DNA from: JBKBKC01 sp046294265
GTDB lineage: Bacteria > Pseudomonadota > Alphaproteobacteria > Rhodobacterales > Rhodobacteraceae
Length of the DNA: 64,000 bases
Direction of reading: 5' to 3'
Assembly: GCA_046294265.1 (NCBI GenBank)
Contig: JBKBKC010000010.1
Span: 1 to 64,000 of the forward strand
Made by a program: the position numbers and the translations under genes. Numbering within the stretch: the first letter of the stretch is position 1; every line of letters starts with the position of its first letter. The notes beneath the pieces were generated by a model. The model was not told the origin of the DNA. It made no database searches and was given only the letters and a program-made list of their open reading frames with translations. Positions 1-8,769 of this stretch are shown here, piece by piece.

Positions 1-2
1 TC

Positions 3-755
3 GATGCACGCGCGCACGCCAAGCTCTTGGCTGACATTCCTTTGCTGGTCGGCCTGAGGGAATGTGGAAAGGCCATCGGCGCGACGCGGCTTGAGACGGA
101 TGCTCTGGTCGCAGATGGCGTGCTGGTCCCCCGATGCAGATCCAAGCAGGTGAGGCGCCGCTGGAGCCTTCATGACGCCAAGGGAATGGTGGCCGGGTTG
201 TCGGCCATCGCGACCTCGGTCAACGAGGATGCGATTGGCTGGGAGGGTCTGGTGCACGCGCGAAAACGGTCCGGATTGGGTCTAGCCGCACTGATCGGGT
301 CTGCGCTGGCGGGAGTGATAGCCATGGGCATCGTGCCGGAGGGCGGGTTCCATGGCCTCCGGGTCAGCATCGGCGATGTTGACCGCCTGTGTGGGGGTGC
401 GGCAGAGAAAAAGCTTCCGACCTTGGTCCCCGCAACCACCTTCGGAGAATCGGTCGGGATCCGGGGAGGGGGCCAGATTCTGGCACTCATCTCGGCAGGG
501 TACCTGCTCGCGACCAGAATGCGGAATACCAAGAACGGACAGGAGTTTTACTACCTGAGTGAAACCGACATCGCCGCCTTCCACCGCCGTTTCGTGACGA
601 TCGCCACCCTGGTTGGGGAAACGGGCCTGCACCGGAATACCCTGCGGACCCGTCTGGCGAGGGCCAAGGTGCCCGTCTTTTCGCCCGCCGGCGAGGATTT
701 CGGGCTTCTGTACCTGCGCGACGAGGTGGAAAAGGCGATCAGCCTCAACCCCTGA
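3..755 (+). CDS. TniQ-like transposition-associated protein, C-terminal part (5' end outside window)
   Basis: The reading frame is open to the left edge, so the gene is cut by the window; the first in-window start (TTG at 27) is probably not the real start. The visible ~250 residues look like repeated small DNA-binding modules. One segment carries VRRRWSLHDAK, and a C-terminal block reads FHRRFVTIATL, then ETGLHRNTLRTRLA, then FGLLYLRDEV. From memory this resembles the C-terminal half of alphaproteobacterial TniQ-family proteins, which help target Tn7/Tn5053-type transposons; the zinc-finger N-terminal half cannot be seen. The gene runs toward the 3' end of tRNA-Trp, a typical landing site for mobile DNA. 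The family call is an inference; an unrelated helix-turn-helix protein is possible. Confidence 0.45.
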   Translation, partial: DARAHAKLLADIPLLVGLRECGKAIGATRLETDALVADGVLVPRCRSKQVRRRWSLHDAKGMVAGLSAIATSVNEDAIGWEGLVHARKRSGLGLAALIGSALAGVIAMGIVPEGGFHGLRVSIGDVDRLCGGAAEKKLPTLVPATTFGESVGIRGGGQILALISAGYLLATRMRNTKNGQEFYYLSETDIAAFHRRFVTIATLVGETGLHRNTLRTRLARAKVPVFSPAGEDFGLLYLRDEVEKAISLNP

Positions 756-941
756 CATCGGACGGAACGGCCGATTATGCGGCACCGCGGCGCCTTGTCA
801 TTGCTTCATTCCGCGCATCGTCCCACACGGACGCCAATTATATCAGTTACATGCGGGACTCACCGTCCATTTCAGCCTGAAAACGAAAGAAAACGCTTGA
901 CTCGGGTGAGCAATCAAAACGCCCAAAACGAGCAGACTTAT

Positions 942-968
942 GCCTTTTCAGCAAGTGCCTGAAAAGGC
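942..968. repeat. Perfect inverted repeat just beyond the tRNA-Trp 3' end
   Basis: GCCTTTTCAG and CTGAAAAGGC form a perfect 10-bp stem with a 7-nt loop, ending 1 nt from the encoded CCA of tRNA-Trp. No T-run follows on either strand, so it is not a classical intrinsic terminator. It could be a processing or 3'-end structure of the tRNA transcript, or the remains of an attachment region. Confidence 0.6.
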
Positions 969-969
969 T

Positions 970-1045
970 TGGCAGGGGCAGCAGGGCTTGAACCCGCGAC
1001 CTACGGTTTTGGAGACCGTCGCTCTACCAACTGAGCTATACCCCT
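970..1045 (-). tRNA. tRNA-Trp (anticodon CCA)
   Basis: Read on the minus strand, the 76 nt start AGGGGTATAGCTCAGTTGG, have the anticodon loop CTCCAAA with anticodon CCA, the T-loop GGTTCAAGCC and an encoded 3' CCA. Acceptor and anticodon stems pair well. In alphaproteobacteria this tRNA usually lies between tuf and secE-nusG. Here tuf is upstream on the same strand as expected, but no secE follows within the 970 nt downstream. Confidence 0.97.
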
Positions 1046-1144
1046 ACGTCTGTTCGGCGGATTAAGACAGACGCGCCCTGAACGCAAGAGGGTTGCGCCT
1101 AGGGCACCCCATGCGGATGCCCGCCGCACCCACGGACCGCAGGG

Positions 1145-2587
1145 TCATCTCGCTATCTGCGCCCCGCCCCTGACCTCCGCCTGCTGGCGCTCGGCGCGAA
1201 CCTGCTGCGCCAGCCGCTCGAACGGATCGAGGGCGGGCTTTGCTGGCGCCTTTCGCGTCGGCAACAGGCCACGCAGCGAAAATCCCGGGCGGATCGCCGC
1301 GCCGTCCTTCCGGCGCGAGACGATCGCGGGCGGCAGCGCAGGGGCCGGGGCTGCGGCCACGGAAGGCGCCGCCACGTGGGGCACCGGAGCCTCCGCGTGC
1401 TTGACCATCGCCCAATCCGGCAGGTTGGACACTGGTGCTGGCTGCGCCTCCACCGCGCGCCGGGCGGGCCGGGCAACCGTGCCCGCCGCACGCCCGAGCG
1501 CGCCCACCGTCTGAAAGGCCCGCCGCACCAGGATCACGATCACGATCACCGCCACGACAAGGCTTAGCATCATCGGCAGGATCAGGTTGAACAGGCCATC
1601 GCCCAACTCCTGAAGACCGAAGGGCATGACCACCGCGCCCGGCATTTGCACACCACCGCCCGATGACGGGCCCGAGACATCCCGAAACACCAGCGCGGTC
1701 ATTGACACCACGACCAGCGACACCCAGGTCACCGCAGGCCCCTTCACCGCACTACCCCAGCCCGCACGGCCACGCGCAGGCTGCGGCGCCTGCGGCAGGG
1801 CCGAAGCGCCAAAACCAATATCCGGGCCCAGATTCGGGGCCAAACTCGGATCCGCACCCGCACGCCTCGCAGGCGCCCGGCCGCGCAGCACCAGGCGCAT
1901 CATGTTGAACAGCCCCAGCAGCACAAAGGCCGCCGCCATCCCGTAGAACCAGGTCGTATCCGGCGGGGTCGCCTGCAACCGCGCCAGCGCGGCCTCGCGC
2001 CCCCCAAGAAAGGGCTCGATGAAATAGAACCCCGGCGCGACCGTCAGCCCCTGTTCCTTGATCGCCGAGCGGGCGTGGCCGGACTGCGCCGGCCAATCCT
2101 TCAACCCCTGCACTGTCACGACCGGCCCCTGCGGCCCGAAACCGGTCGCATTCGCAATCGCATAGGCCACGAGCTCGTCCAGCTTTTCAGGCGGCAGCAC
2201 GATGCCCGCGCGCACCACCTTGTCCCCCGCGCCCGCATCCGGGTCCATCAGCAGATACAGCAGCGCCTCATCGCGCTTGATGCCATTGGTGCGCTTGACC
2301 AGTCGGGTGTTGTTGTCCAGCGAAAGCTGGCCGGTCACGGCCAGTTCGGACGGCAGGCGCGCCGTTTCCGACTCCTCCCAATCGCCCACATCCACCACGG
2401 CGGGCGGTTCCTGCGCCCGCAGCGCCGCGTACTGCGCCGACAGCTCGGCGCCGCGTTCCTCGGTGGTCATGGCCATCCAGACCAGAACCCCTGCCAGCAC
2501 AAACTGGATCGGGAAGAACCCGAAGAAAACCAACCGGATCAGTGCCACGACGCGCGCCCCCTGCAAGGCATGCTTGCAAAAGGCCAT
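1145..2587 (-). CDS. Multi-pass membrane protein of unknown function
   Basis: 480 residues in the longest form. A hydrophobic segment near the N-terminus (about residues 16-42, with FFGFFPIQFVLAGVLVW) is followed by a soluble region of about 160 residues. Three more membrane segments follow, near residues 215-235, 285-305 and 335-355, and then a long Pro/Ala/Arg-rich C-terminal tail. I recognise no enzyme motif. The gene lies between the tuf terminator and tRNA-Trp, on the same strand as both. A GTG at 2548 with a better Shine-Dalgarno-like AGGGGG upstream is a plausible alternative start and would begin MALIRLVFFG. Function unknown. Confidence 0.75.
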   Translation of the reverse strand: MAFCKHALQGARVVALIRLVFFGFFPIQFVLAGVLVWMAMTTEERGAELSAQYAALRAQEPPAVVDVGDWEESETARLPSELAVTGQLSLDNNTRLVKRTNGIKRDEALLYLLMDPDAGAGDKVVRAGIVLPPEKLDELVAYAIANATGFGPQGPVVTVQGLKDWPAQSGHARSAIKEQGLTVAPGFYFIEPFLGGREAALARLQATPPDTTWFYGMAAAFVLLGLFNMMRLVLRGRAPARRAGADPSLAPNLGPDIGFGASALPQAPQPARGRAGWGSAVKGPAVTWVSLVVVSMTALVFRDVSGPSSGGGVQMPGAVVMPFGLQELGDGLFNLILPMMLSLVVAVIVIVILVRRAFQTVGALGRAAGTVARPARRAVEAQPAPVSNLPDWAMVKHAEAPVPHVAAPSVAAAPAPALPPAIVSRRKDGAAIRPGFSLRGLLPTRKAPAKPALDPFERLAQQVRAERQQAEVRGGAQIAR

Positions 2588-2648
2588 CCGTTTTCGCCAG
2601 ATTCAGGGCGCGATTGCGGCGGTTTCGGCGCAAAGCCCCGGCGCCATG

Positions 2649-2678
2649 AAAAAGGCCGCCCGGAACCCCGGGCGGCCT
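2649..2678 (-). terminator. Intrinsic terminator of tuf
   Basis: On the minus strand an 11-bp stem (AGGCCGCCCGG / CCGGGCGGCCT) with a 4-nt loop is followed by five T residues, 25 nt past the tuf stop. This is a classical Rho-independent terminator. Confidence 0.9.
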
Positions 2679-2703
2679 GCCGTGGCGCGGAAAAACCGCA
2701 GCC

Positions 2704-3879
2704 TTACTTCAGGATCTTCGACACGACGCCTGCGCCGACGGTGCGGCCGCCTTCGCGGATGGCGAAGCGCAGTTTCTCTTCCATGGCGATGGGGGCGATC
2801 AGTTCCACGTTGAACTTCAGGTTGTCGCCCGGCATCACCATTTCCGTCCCCTCAGGCAGCTGCACCGTTCCCGTCACGTCGGTCGTGCGGAAATAGAACT
2901 GCGGACGGTAGTTGGCGAAGAACGGCGTGTGCCGCCCGCCCTCTTCCTTGGTCAGGATATAGGCTTCGGCCTCAAACTGCGTGTGCGGGTTCACCGATTT
3001 CGGCTTGCACAGCACCTGCCCGCGCTCCACCCCCTCGCGGTCGATCCCGCGCAGCAGCACGCCCACGTTGTCGCCCGCCTCGCCCCGGTCGAGAAGCTTG
3101 CGGAACATCTCCACACCCGTGCACACCGATTTCTTGGTGTCGCGGATGCCCACGATCTCCACTTCGTCGCCCACGTTGATCACGCCGCGCTCGATCCGGC
3201 CGGTGACCACGGTGCCCCGACCGGAAATCGAGAACACATCCTCGATCGGCATCAGGAACGGCTGGTCGATGGCGCGCGCGGGCGTCGGGATATACTCGTC
3301 CACGGCCTTCAGGAGGGCGTGGATGCTGTCCTCGCCGATGTCCTTGCGCTCGCCGATCATCGCCTGGTGGGCCGAGCCCTTGACGATCGGGATGTCGTCG
3401 CCCGGATAGTCGTAGCTGGAGAACAGCTCGCGCAGCTCCATCTCCACAAGCTCGACCAGCTCCTCGTCATCCACGAGGTCGATCTTGTTCATGTAGCACA
3501 CCATGTAGGGGATACCCACCTGGCGGCCCAACAGGATGTGTTCGCGCGTCTGCGGCATCGGGCCGTCCGAGGCCGCACAGACCAGGATCGCGCCGTCCAT
3601 CTGCGCCGCACCCGTGATCATGTTCTTCACATAGTCGGCGTGGCCGGGGCAGTCGACATGCGCGTAATGGCGGTTCGCCGTCTCGTATTCCACATGCGCG
3701 GTCGAGATCGTGATCCCCCGCGCCCGCTCTTCCGGCGCGCCGTCGATCTGGTCATAGGCCCGAAACTCGCCGTAATACTTCGTGATCGCCGCCGTCAGCG
3801 TCGTCTTGCCGTGGTCAACGTGACCGATGGTCCCGATGTTCACATGCGGTTTGTTGCGTTCGAACTTTGCCTTACCCAT
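2704..3879 (-). CDS. tuf: Elongation factor Tu
   Basis: A 391-residue GTPase that delivers aminoacyl-tRNA to the ribosome in the cytoplasm. The start is ATG at 3879 (MGKAKFERNKPHVNIGTIGH); ten extra upstream codons in the open frame are not part of the known protein. The G1 motif GHVDHGKT lies near residue 20, followed by the switch I region with RGITI, then DCPGHADY and NKID. The beta-barrel domains 2 and 3 are complete to the C-terminal VSKILK. Length is normal. Its place just upstream of tRNA-Trp fits the second tuf copy of alphaproteobacteria. A strong terminator follows. Confidence 0.99.
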   Translation of the reverse strand: MGKAKFERNKPHVNIGTIGHVDHGKTTLTAAITKYYGEFRAYDQIDGAPEERARGITISTAHVEYETANRHYAHVDCPGHADYVKNMITGAAQMDGAILVCAASDGPMPQTREHILLGRQVGIPYMVCYMNKIDLVDDEELVELVEMELRELFSSYDYPGDDIPIVKGSAHQAMIGERKDIGEDSIHALLKAVDEYIPTPARAIDQPFLMPIEDVFSISGRGTVVTGRIERGVINVGDEVEIVGIRDTKKSVCTGVEMFRKLLDRGEAGDNVGVLLRGIDREGVERGQVLCKPKSVNPHTQFEAEAYILTKEEGGRHTPFFANYRPQFYFRTTDVTGTVQLPEGTEMVMPGDNLKFNVELIAPIAMEEKLRFAIREGGRTVGAGVVSKILK

Positions 3880-3980
3880 GCGGCGAGCCTCGTGGTTGGG
3901 GGGCACCACAATGGCACCCTGCTACGCGTCGCGGGGCAGTTAACGGCTGGACAGGGGAAAATCAAGCGCCCGCGGCGAGC

Positions 3981-4559
3981 CTATTCGGTCTCGGCAGAGG
4001 TGTCGCGGCGGCCACGCGGCAGGCCGAACCATTCAGGATTTTCCCGCAGAAATTGCTCCACCCGCTTGGCGGTGTTGAAGGCAAGGCTTTCCATCTGCTC
4101 CTCGGCCGTGCGCGTCAGCCCCGACCCGATCAGCGATTTGCCCGAGGTTTCCTCGAACACCGACAGCTGTTCGCCCTTGCCGTCCTTGTTCAGCATCACG
4201 CCCGCGGCATCGTCGAACACCGCCACCGTCACCACCAGGATCGACTTCGGCGAGGCGACCAGCGGAATGCCCGGCGGGGCCAGCGCGTATCCGTCCACCA
4301 CGAGCCCGATATTGTAGAACTTGTCGCCCTTATACCGCCCGAACCGGTCCTGCATCGCCTTCTTCAGCGCCGCCTCCCACTCTTCGCCGGTGGCGTTGCG
4401 CGAGATCGGCACTTTCTGCATCTTGTCGGTCACGACAATATTCAGGCCCAGCCGGAAATTGCCCAAGGGGGCCAGCGGCTCGGTCGCAAGATCCTTGCGG
4501 GCGCAGGCGGCCAGCGCGATCAGCGTCAGGGCAAGGACTATGCGGCGGGTCGCGATCAT
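3981..4559 (-). CDS. Small lipoprotein of unknown function
   Basis: 192 residues from ATG at 4559. The N-terminus is a lipoprotein signal: two Arg, a hydrophobic run, then lipobox LAAC with Cys19 as the expected lipid-anchored residue. The mature part is soluble and mixed alpha/beta, with no cysteine or metal motif that I recognise. It contains FYNIGLVVDGYALAPPGIPL and ends in a basic/acidic tail. It is probably attached to a periplasm-facing membrane. It is divergent from the P450 gene, with 126 nt between starts, so the two may share a regulatory region. The open frame extends 31 codons upstream, but those residues do not form a signal and are excluded. Confidence 0.8.
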   Translation of the reverse strand: MIATRRIVLALTLIALAACARKDLATEPLAPLGNFRLGLNIVVTDKMQKVPISRNATGEEWEAALKKAMQDRFGRYKGDKFYNIGLVVDGYALAPPGIPLVASPKSILVVTVAVFDDAAGVMLNKDGKGEQLSVFEETSGKSLIGSGLTRTAEEQMESLAFNTAKRVEQFLRENPEWFGLPRGRRDTSAETE

Positions 4560-4685
4560 GGCACCTATCCAGTTTGGGGCCTGTCCCGCATAGACCGCCC
4601 CCGACGCGGGCGCAACTGTCGCAGGCCAAGGCTGGTGCCCCGTCGGCGGCACCCTACCTATATGTGAATAGCGCAGGAGGTGCCC

Positions 4686-6071
4686 ATGACGATCGCCCCG
4701 AATTTCCCCACGGCCCCCCTGCCCGCCCGCGTGCCGCTGACCAACACGCCGCTGGGCGTCCTTGGGTCGTTCCGCGCAGGCCGCCGCAACGTGCTGGAAC
4801 TGATCCCCGAGATTGCCACCCGCGCGCCCATCCTGTCAGGCCGCACCGTCAAGCGCTGGCACATGGTCATGTCGCCCGAGGCGCTGCGCCGCATCCTGCG
4901 CGAGAATGTCGAGAACTACCCGAAATCCGTGGTCACCAAGCTGATCCTGGAACCCGCCATCGGTGACAGCCTCTTTGTGGCCGAAGGGGCAGAATGGCTC
5001 TGGCAGCGGCGCACCGCCGCCCCGGTGTTCAGCCACCGCAACGTGGCGGCCCTCGCCCCGGTCATGACCGCCGCCGCCGAACGCGCCGCCGCCCGCATCG
5101 GCCAGGCCGCGGGCCGCGCCTGCGATCTCTATGAGGAAATGGTCGCCGCAACCTTCGAGGTGATCTCGGATGTCACCATCTCCGGCGGCCCCGAGGCCAC
5201 GGGCACCGGGTTTGACCGCGCCGCCGTCCACCGCGCCATCGAAGGCTATATCGCCCAGACCGCGCGCGTCTCGCTCCTCGACATCATCGGCGCGCCCGCC
5301 TGGGTGCCCCGCCCCGGCCGCATGATCGCAAGCTCCGCCATGCGCGACATGAAGCGCGTGGCCGACACCGCCATCGACCGCCGCCGCGCCGAGGGCGCGC
5401 AGCCCATCCCCGACCTCCTCGACCTCCTGCTGGCGGGCGAGGACCCGAAGTCCGGCCGCCGCATGTCCACGGCGGAGCTGCGCGACAACCTGCTGACCTT
5501 CATCGTCGCGGGGCATGAGACGACCGCCCTCACCCTGTCCTGGGCGCTCTACCTCTGCGCCTTCGATGCGGATGTGCAGGCCGCGGCGCGGGCCGAGGCG
5601 CAATCGGTGCTGGGCGACCGCGCCGCCACCGCCGCCGACATCGCGGCCCTGCCGCTGGTCCGACGCATCGTGGACGAGGCGCTGCGCCTGTATCCTCCCG
5701 CCGCCTTCCTGTCGCGCACCGCGCAAGAGGCCGACACGCTCTTGGGCCGCGAGGTTCTGCCCGGCGACACGGTGATCCTGCCCATATATGCGCTGCACCG
5801 CCACCACATGCTCTGGCCCGAGCCTGACCGCTTCGACCCCGCGCGCTTTGCCGACCCCAAGACGATCGACCGCTTCGCCTACCTGCCCTTCGGTGACGGG
5901 CCGCGCATCTGCATCGGGGCCAATTTCGCGCTACAAGAGGCGGTGATCATCCTGGCCACGCTGCTTGCGCGGTTCCGTTTTGCGCTGGTGCCCGGCAAGG
6001 AACCCAAGCCCGTGATGATCCTGACCCTGCGGCCCGAAGGCGGCGTCTGGCTGATGGTCGAACGCGCCTGA
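4686..6071 (+). CDS. Cytochrome P450
   Basis: A 461-residue heme monooxygenase, probably cytosolic because no N-terminal anchor is visible. ATG at 4686 is chosen because AGGAGG ends 5 nt before it; a GTG at 4680 would overlap that site. Family motifs are present: the I-helix AGHETT near residue 276, the K-helix EALR near residue 332, and the heme-binding FGDGPRICIG with thiolate Cys409. A separate redox partner is needed; none is encoded next to it, so partners must lie elsewhere. The N-terminal half resembles bacterial P450s related to fatty-acid and xenobiotic hydroxylases, but the substrate cannot be inferred. Followed by a hairpin before the convergent parC. Confidence 0.93.
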   Translation: MTIAPNFPTAPLPARVPLTNTPLGVLGSFRAGRRNVLELIPEIATRAPILSGRTVKRWHMVMSPEALRRILRENVENYPKSVVTKLILEPAIGDSLFVAEGAEWLWQRRTAAPVFSHRNVAALAPVMTAAAERAAARIGQAAGRACDLYEEMVAATFEVISDVTISGGPEATGTGFDRAAVHRAIEGYIAQTARVSLLDIIGAPAWVPRPGRMIASSAMRDMKRVADTAIDRRRAEGAQPIPDLLDLLLAGEDPKSGRRMSTAELRDNLLTFIVAGHETTALTLSWALYLCAFDADVQAAARAEAQSVLGDRAATAADIAALPLVRRIVDEALRLYPPAAFLSRTAQEADTLLGREVLPGDTVILPIYALHRHHMLWPEPDRFDPARFADPKTIDRFAYLPFGDGPRICIGANFALQEAVIILATLLARFRFALVPGKEPKPVMILTLRPEGGVWLMVERA

Positions 6072-6374
6072 CCCCACCACCCACGCGCCATGTGCCGACC
6101 GGGCGCCACCCTCCCCCCTCGTGGGGGAGGGATGGGGAGGGGGGGCCGCATCACTACCGCACGCCCCGTTCACAGTCTCGGTTTGTCCCGCTGTCAGCCG
6201 CCGGTGTCGGTACAAATGACCGACGCAAAACATACGCGCGCCAGACGCATACCAGCCGCTGCCGATGCGGGCGTCGGTCATGGTTAATGTTGAAAATCAA
6301 TGCCCTGCACCAGGTCACCCAACCGATTCGCAATCGCAGCCATCTTTGTTAACACCGGGTTAACGAAACTGGCC
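6072..6374. other. 303-bp gap between convergent P450 and parC genes
   Basis: It holds a strong hairpin (6109-6131) and a 10-bp perfect inverted repeat whose arms, TGACCGACGC (6217-6226) and GCGTCGGTCA (6271-6280), are separated by 44 nt. It also has an AT-richer end with GTTAAC twice (near 6348 and 6359). I see no credible coding frame and no tRNA-like fold. Confidence 0.6.
6109..6131. terminator. GC-rich hairpin, possible bidirectional terminator
   Basis: A 9-bp stem (CCCTCCCCC / GGGGGAGGG) with a 5-nt loop, between convergent genes. No T-run, so it may act only as a 3'-end stabiliser. Confidence 0.5.
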
Positions 6375-8678
6375 TCAGGTGAAGCGGTTGTCCCGCGGGA
6401 ACCCGCGCGGGGCCATCCGTCCGGCAGTCGCGCGCTTGGCGATCCATTCGGTCAGGTCCGGCTCGGTCCGGGTGCGCCCGGCGGGGTCCTTCCACGCAAG
6501 GCCCGCCGACAGCGCGAATGTCACCGCGTCCGACAGCCCGCCGTCCTTGTATTTCTGCATCCGCACGCCCTTGCCCCGCGCCATCTCGGGCAGTTCGGGC
6601 AACGGAAACACCAACATCTTGCGGTTCTCGCCAACCACGGCCACATGATCTCCGCTCACGCGGCGGCACAGCGCCAGCCTTGCGCCCGCGCCCAGCGTCA
6701 TCACCGCCTTGCCCGCCCGCGTCTGGGCCAGCACCTCGTCCGTGGCCACCACGAACCCGTCGCCCTCGCTGGACGCTATCAGTAGCTTCTCGCCGGGCCG
6801 ATAGATCAACATATCGACGATCTCCGCCTCGTTCGGCAGATCGACCATCAGGCGCAGCGGTTCGCCCATGCCCCGCCCGCCCGGCAGGTTGGCCGCCGTG
6901 ACGGTATAGAACCGCCCGTTCGACCCCACGACCAGAATCCGGTCGGTGGTCTCGGCATGAAACAGGAACCGCCCCGCATCGCCGTCCTTGAATTTCAGTT
7001 CCAGATCAAGCGGTTGATGCCCCTTCATCGACCGCGCCCAGCCCATGCGCGAACAGATCACCGTCACCGGCTCGCGTTCGATCAGCGCCTCGGGGGCCAC
7101 CTCGGGCATCTCGCCCGCCTCGGCCAGACTGGTGCGCCGTGCGCCACCCGGCGCGCTGCGCCCGAATTTCGCCTGCATATCCGCCAGTTCGCGCGCGATG
7201 GCCGCCCATTGCAGACCCGTGTCGGCCAACAGGTCCACCAACCCCGCCCGCTCGGCCAAAAGGGCGTCGCGCTCGGCCACCAGTTCCATCTCTTCCAACC
7301 GCCGCAAGCTGCGCAGCCGCATGTTCAGGATCGCCTCCACCTGCACCTCCGACAGCTCGCCGTCACCGGCAGCAGGAGAAACATAGTCTTTCTCGGAGGT
7401 TGCGCGGCGGTGCCGCTTGCCCCACCGCTCGCGCATCAGCGCGGCCTTGGGGTCGTCGTCGTAGCGGATGATGTCGATCACCCGGTCCAGATAAAGATAG
7501 GCGATCAGGAAACCGGCAAGGATTTCAAGCCGGTGGTCGATCTTTTCCAGCCGGTGGCGGCTGCGGCGCCCCAGCACCTCGCGCCGGTGGTCGAGAAAGG
7601 CGCGCAACACCTCCTTGAGGCTGCAGACCTTCGGCACCCGCCCGTCGATCAACACGTTCATGTTCAGGCTGAAGCGGATCTCCAGATCCGAGTTGCGAAA
7701 CAGCATTCCCATCAGCATGTCGGCGTCCACCGTGCGCGCGCGCGGCTCCAGCACGATGCGCACATCCTCGGCGCTTTCGTCGCGCACATCGGCCAGGATC
7801 GGCACCTTTTTCGTGGTGATGAGTTCGGCAAGCCGTTCGATCAGCTTGGATTTCTGCACCTGATAGGGGATCTCGGTGACCACCACCTGCCACTGGCCGC
7901 GCCCCAGATCCTCTACCCCCCAGCGGGCACGAAGGCGGAACGACCCACGCCCCGTGCGATAGGCGTCCAGGATCGCGGCGCGCGGTTCGACCAGAACGCC
8001 GCCCGTGGGAAAGTCGGGGCCGGGCACGAAATCGGCGAGCGTGTCATCGGCGACACCCGGGTCGCGGATCATCGCCTGACAGGCGTCGATCAGCTCATGC
8101 AGGTTGTGGGGCGGGATGTTGGTGGCCATCCCCACCGCGATGCCGGACGAGCCGTTGGCCAACAGGTTCGGAAACGCCCCCGGCATGACCACCGGCTCTT
8201 CCAGCGTGCCGTCATAATTAGGCCTGAAATCAACGGCGTTCTCGGCCAGCCCTTCCATCAGCGCCTCGGCCATGGCGGTCAGGCGGGCCTCGGTGTAGCG
8301 GCTGGCGGCGGGGTTGTCGCCGTCGATGTTGCCAAAGTTCCCCTGCCCGTCCACCAGCGGATAGCGCACGTTGAAATCCTGCGCCAACCTCGCCATCGCG
8401 TCGTAGATCGCAACATCGCCGTGCGGGTGGTAATTCCCCATCACGTCGCCCGAGATCTTCGCCGATTTGCGGAAGGCCCCCGTGGGCGAGAGGCGAAGTT
8501 CGCGCATCGCGTAGAGGATGCGGCGGTGCACGGGCTTGAGCCCGTCGCGCGCATCGGGAAGCGCGCGGTGCATGATCGTGGACAGCGCATAGGTCAGATA
8601 CCGCTCGCCGATCGCGCGGCGCAGCGGTTCGGACAGGTCGGCAGGCTCGATCTTGGGGGTGTCGGGCGCGTCGGTCAT
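6375..8678 (-). CDS. parC: DNA topoisomerase IV subunit A
   Basis: 767 residues from ATG at 8678 (MTDAPDTPKIEPADLSEPLR). With ParE it decatenates daughter chromosomes by ATP-driven double-strand passage. The breakage-reunion domain occupies roughly residues 20-480, with catalytic Tyr128 in AASRYTEARLT. The helix with HPHGDVAIYDAM forms the quinolone-determining region. A C-terminal beta-propeller-like domain follows, with repeats containing RILVVGSNGRFY and LLIASSEGDG. The short C-terminus and the sequence after the Tyr favour ParC over GyrA. At the usual quinolone-contact Ser the residue is Val (V89), with Asp93 at the acidic position. 38 extra upstream codons in frame lack any conserved feature. 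Confidence 0.93.
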   Translation of the reverse strand: MTDAPDTPKIEPADLSEPLRRAIGERYLTYALSTIMHRALPDARDGLKPVHRRILYAMRELRLSPTGAFRKSAKISGDVMGNYHPHGDVAIYDAMARLAQDFNVRYPLVDGQGNFGNIDGDNPAASRYTEARLTAMAEALMEGLAENAVDFRPNYDGTLEEPVVMPGAFPNLLANGSSGIAVGMATNIPPHNLHELIDACQAMIRDPGVADDTLADFVPGPDFPTGGVLVEPRAAILDAYRTGRGSFRLRARWGVEDLGRGQWQVVVTEIPYQVQKSKLIERLAELITTKKVPILADVRDESAEDVRIVLEPRARTVDADMLMGMLFRNSDLEIRFSLNMNVLIDGRVPKVCSLKEVLRAFLDHRREVLGRRSRHRLEKIDHRLEILAGFLIAYLYLDRVIDIIRYDDDPKAALMRERWGKRHRRATSEKDYVSPAAGDGELSEVQVEAILNMRLRSLRRLEEMELVAERDALLAERAGLVDLLADTGLQWAAIARELADMQAKFGRSAPGGARRTSLAEAGEMPEVAPEALIEREPVTVICSRMGWARSMKGHQPLDLELKFKDGDAGRFLFHAETTDRILVVGSNGRFYTVTAANLPGGRGMGEPLRLMVDLPNEAEIVDMLIYRPGEKLLIASSEGDGFVVATDEVLAQTRAGKAVMTLGAGARLALCRRVSGDHVAVVGENRKMLVFPLPELPEMARGKGVRMQKYKDGGLSDAVTFALSAGLAWKDPAGRTRTEPDLTEWIAKRATAGRMAPRGFPRDNRFT

Positions 8679-8769
8679 GGATGTGGTGTAAGGCGGGCGG
8701 GCGGGTCGGTCCAGAGCGGAAACGGTGGCGGGGAAGTGTGTCGGAATTTTCCCGATGCGGCGGCGCGAA

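Noticed and set aside
942..968. Intrinsic terminator for tRNA-Trp
   Set aside because: The hairpin is perfect but no T-run follows on the minus strand, so it is reported only as an inverted repeat.
2929..4317. 462-codon plus-strand frame opposite tuf
   Set aside because: Antisense to the unmistakable EF-Tu gene; composition is shadow-like.
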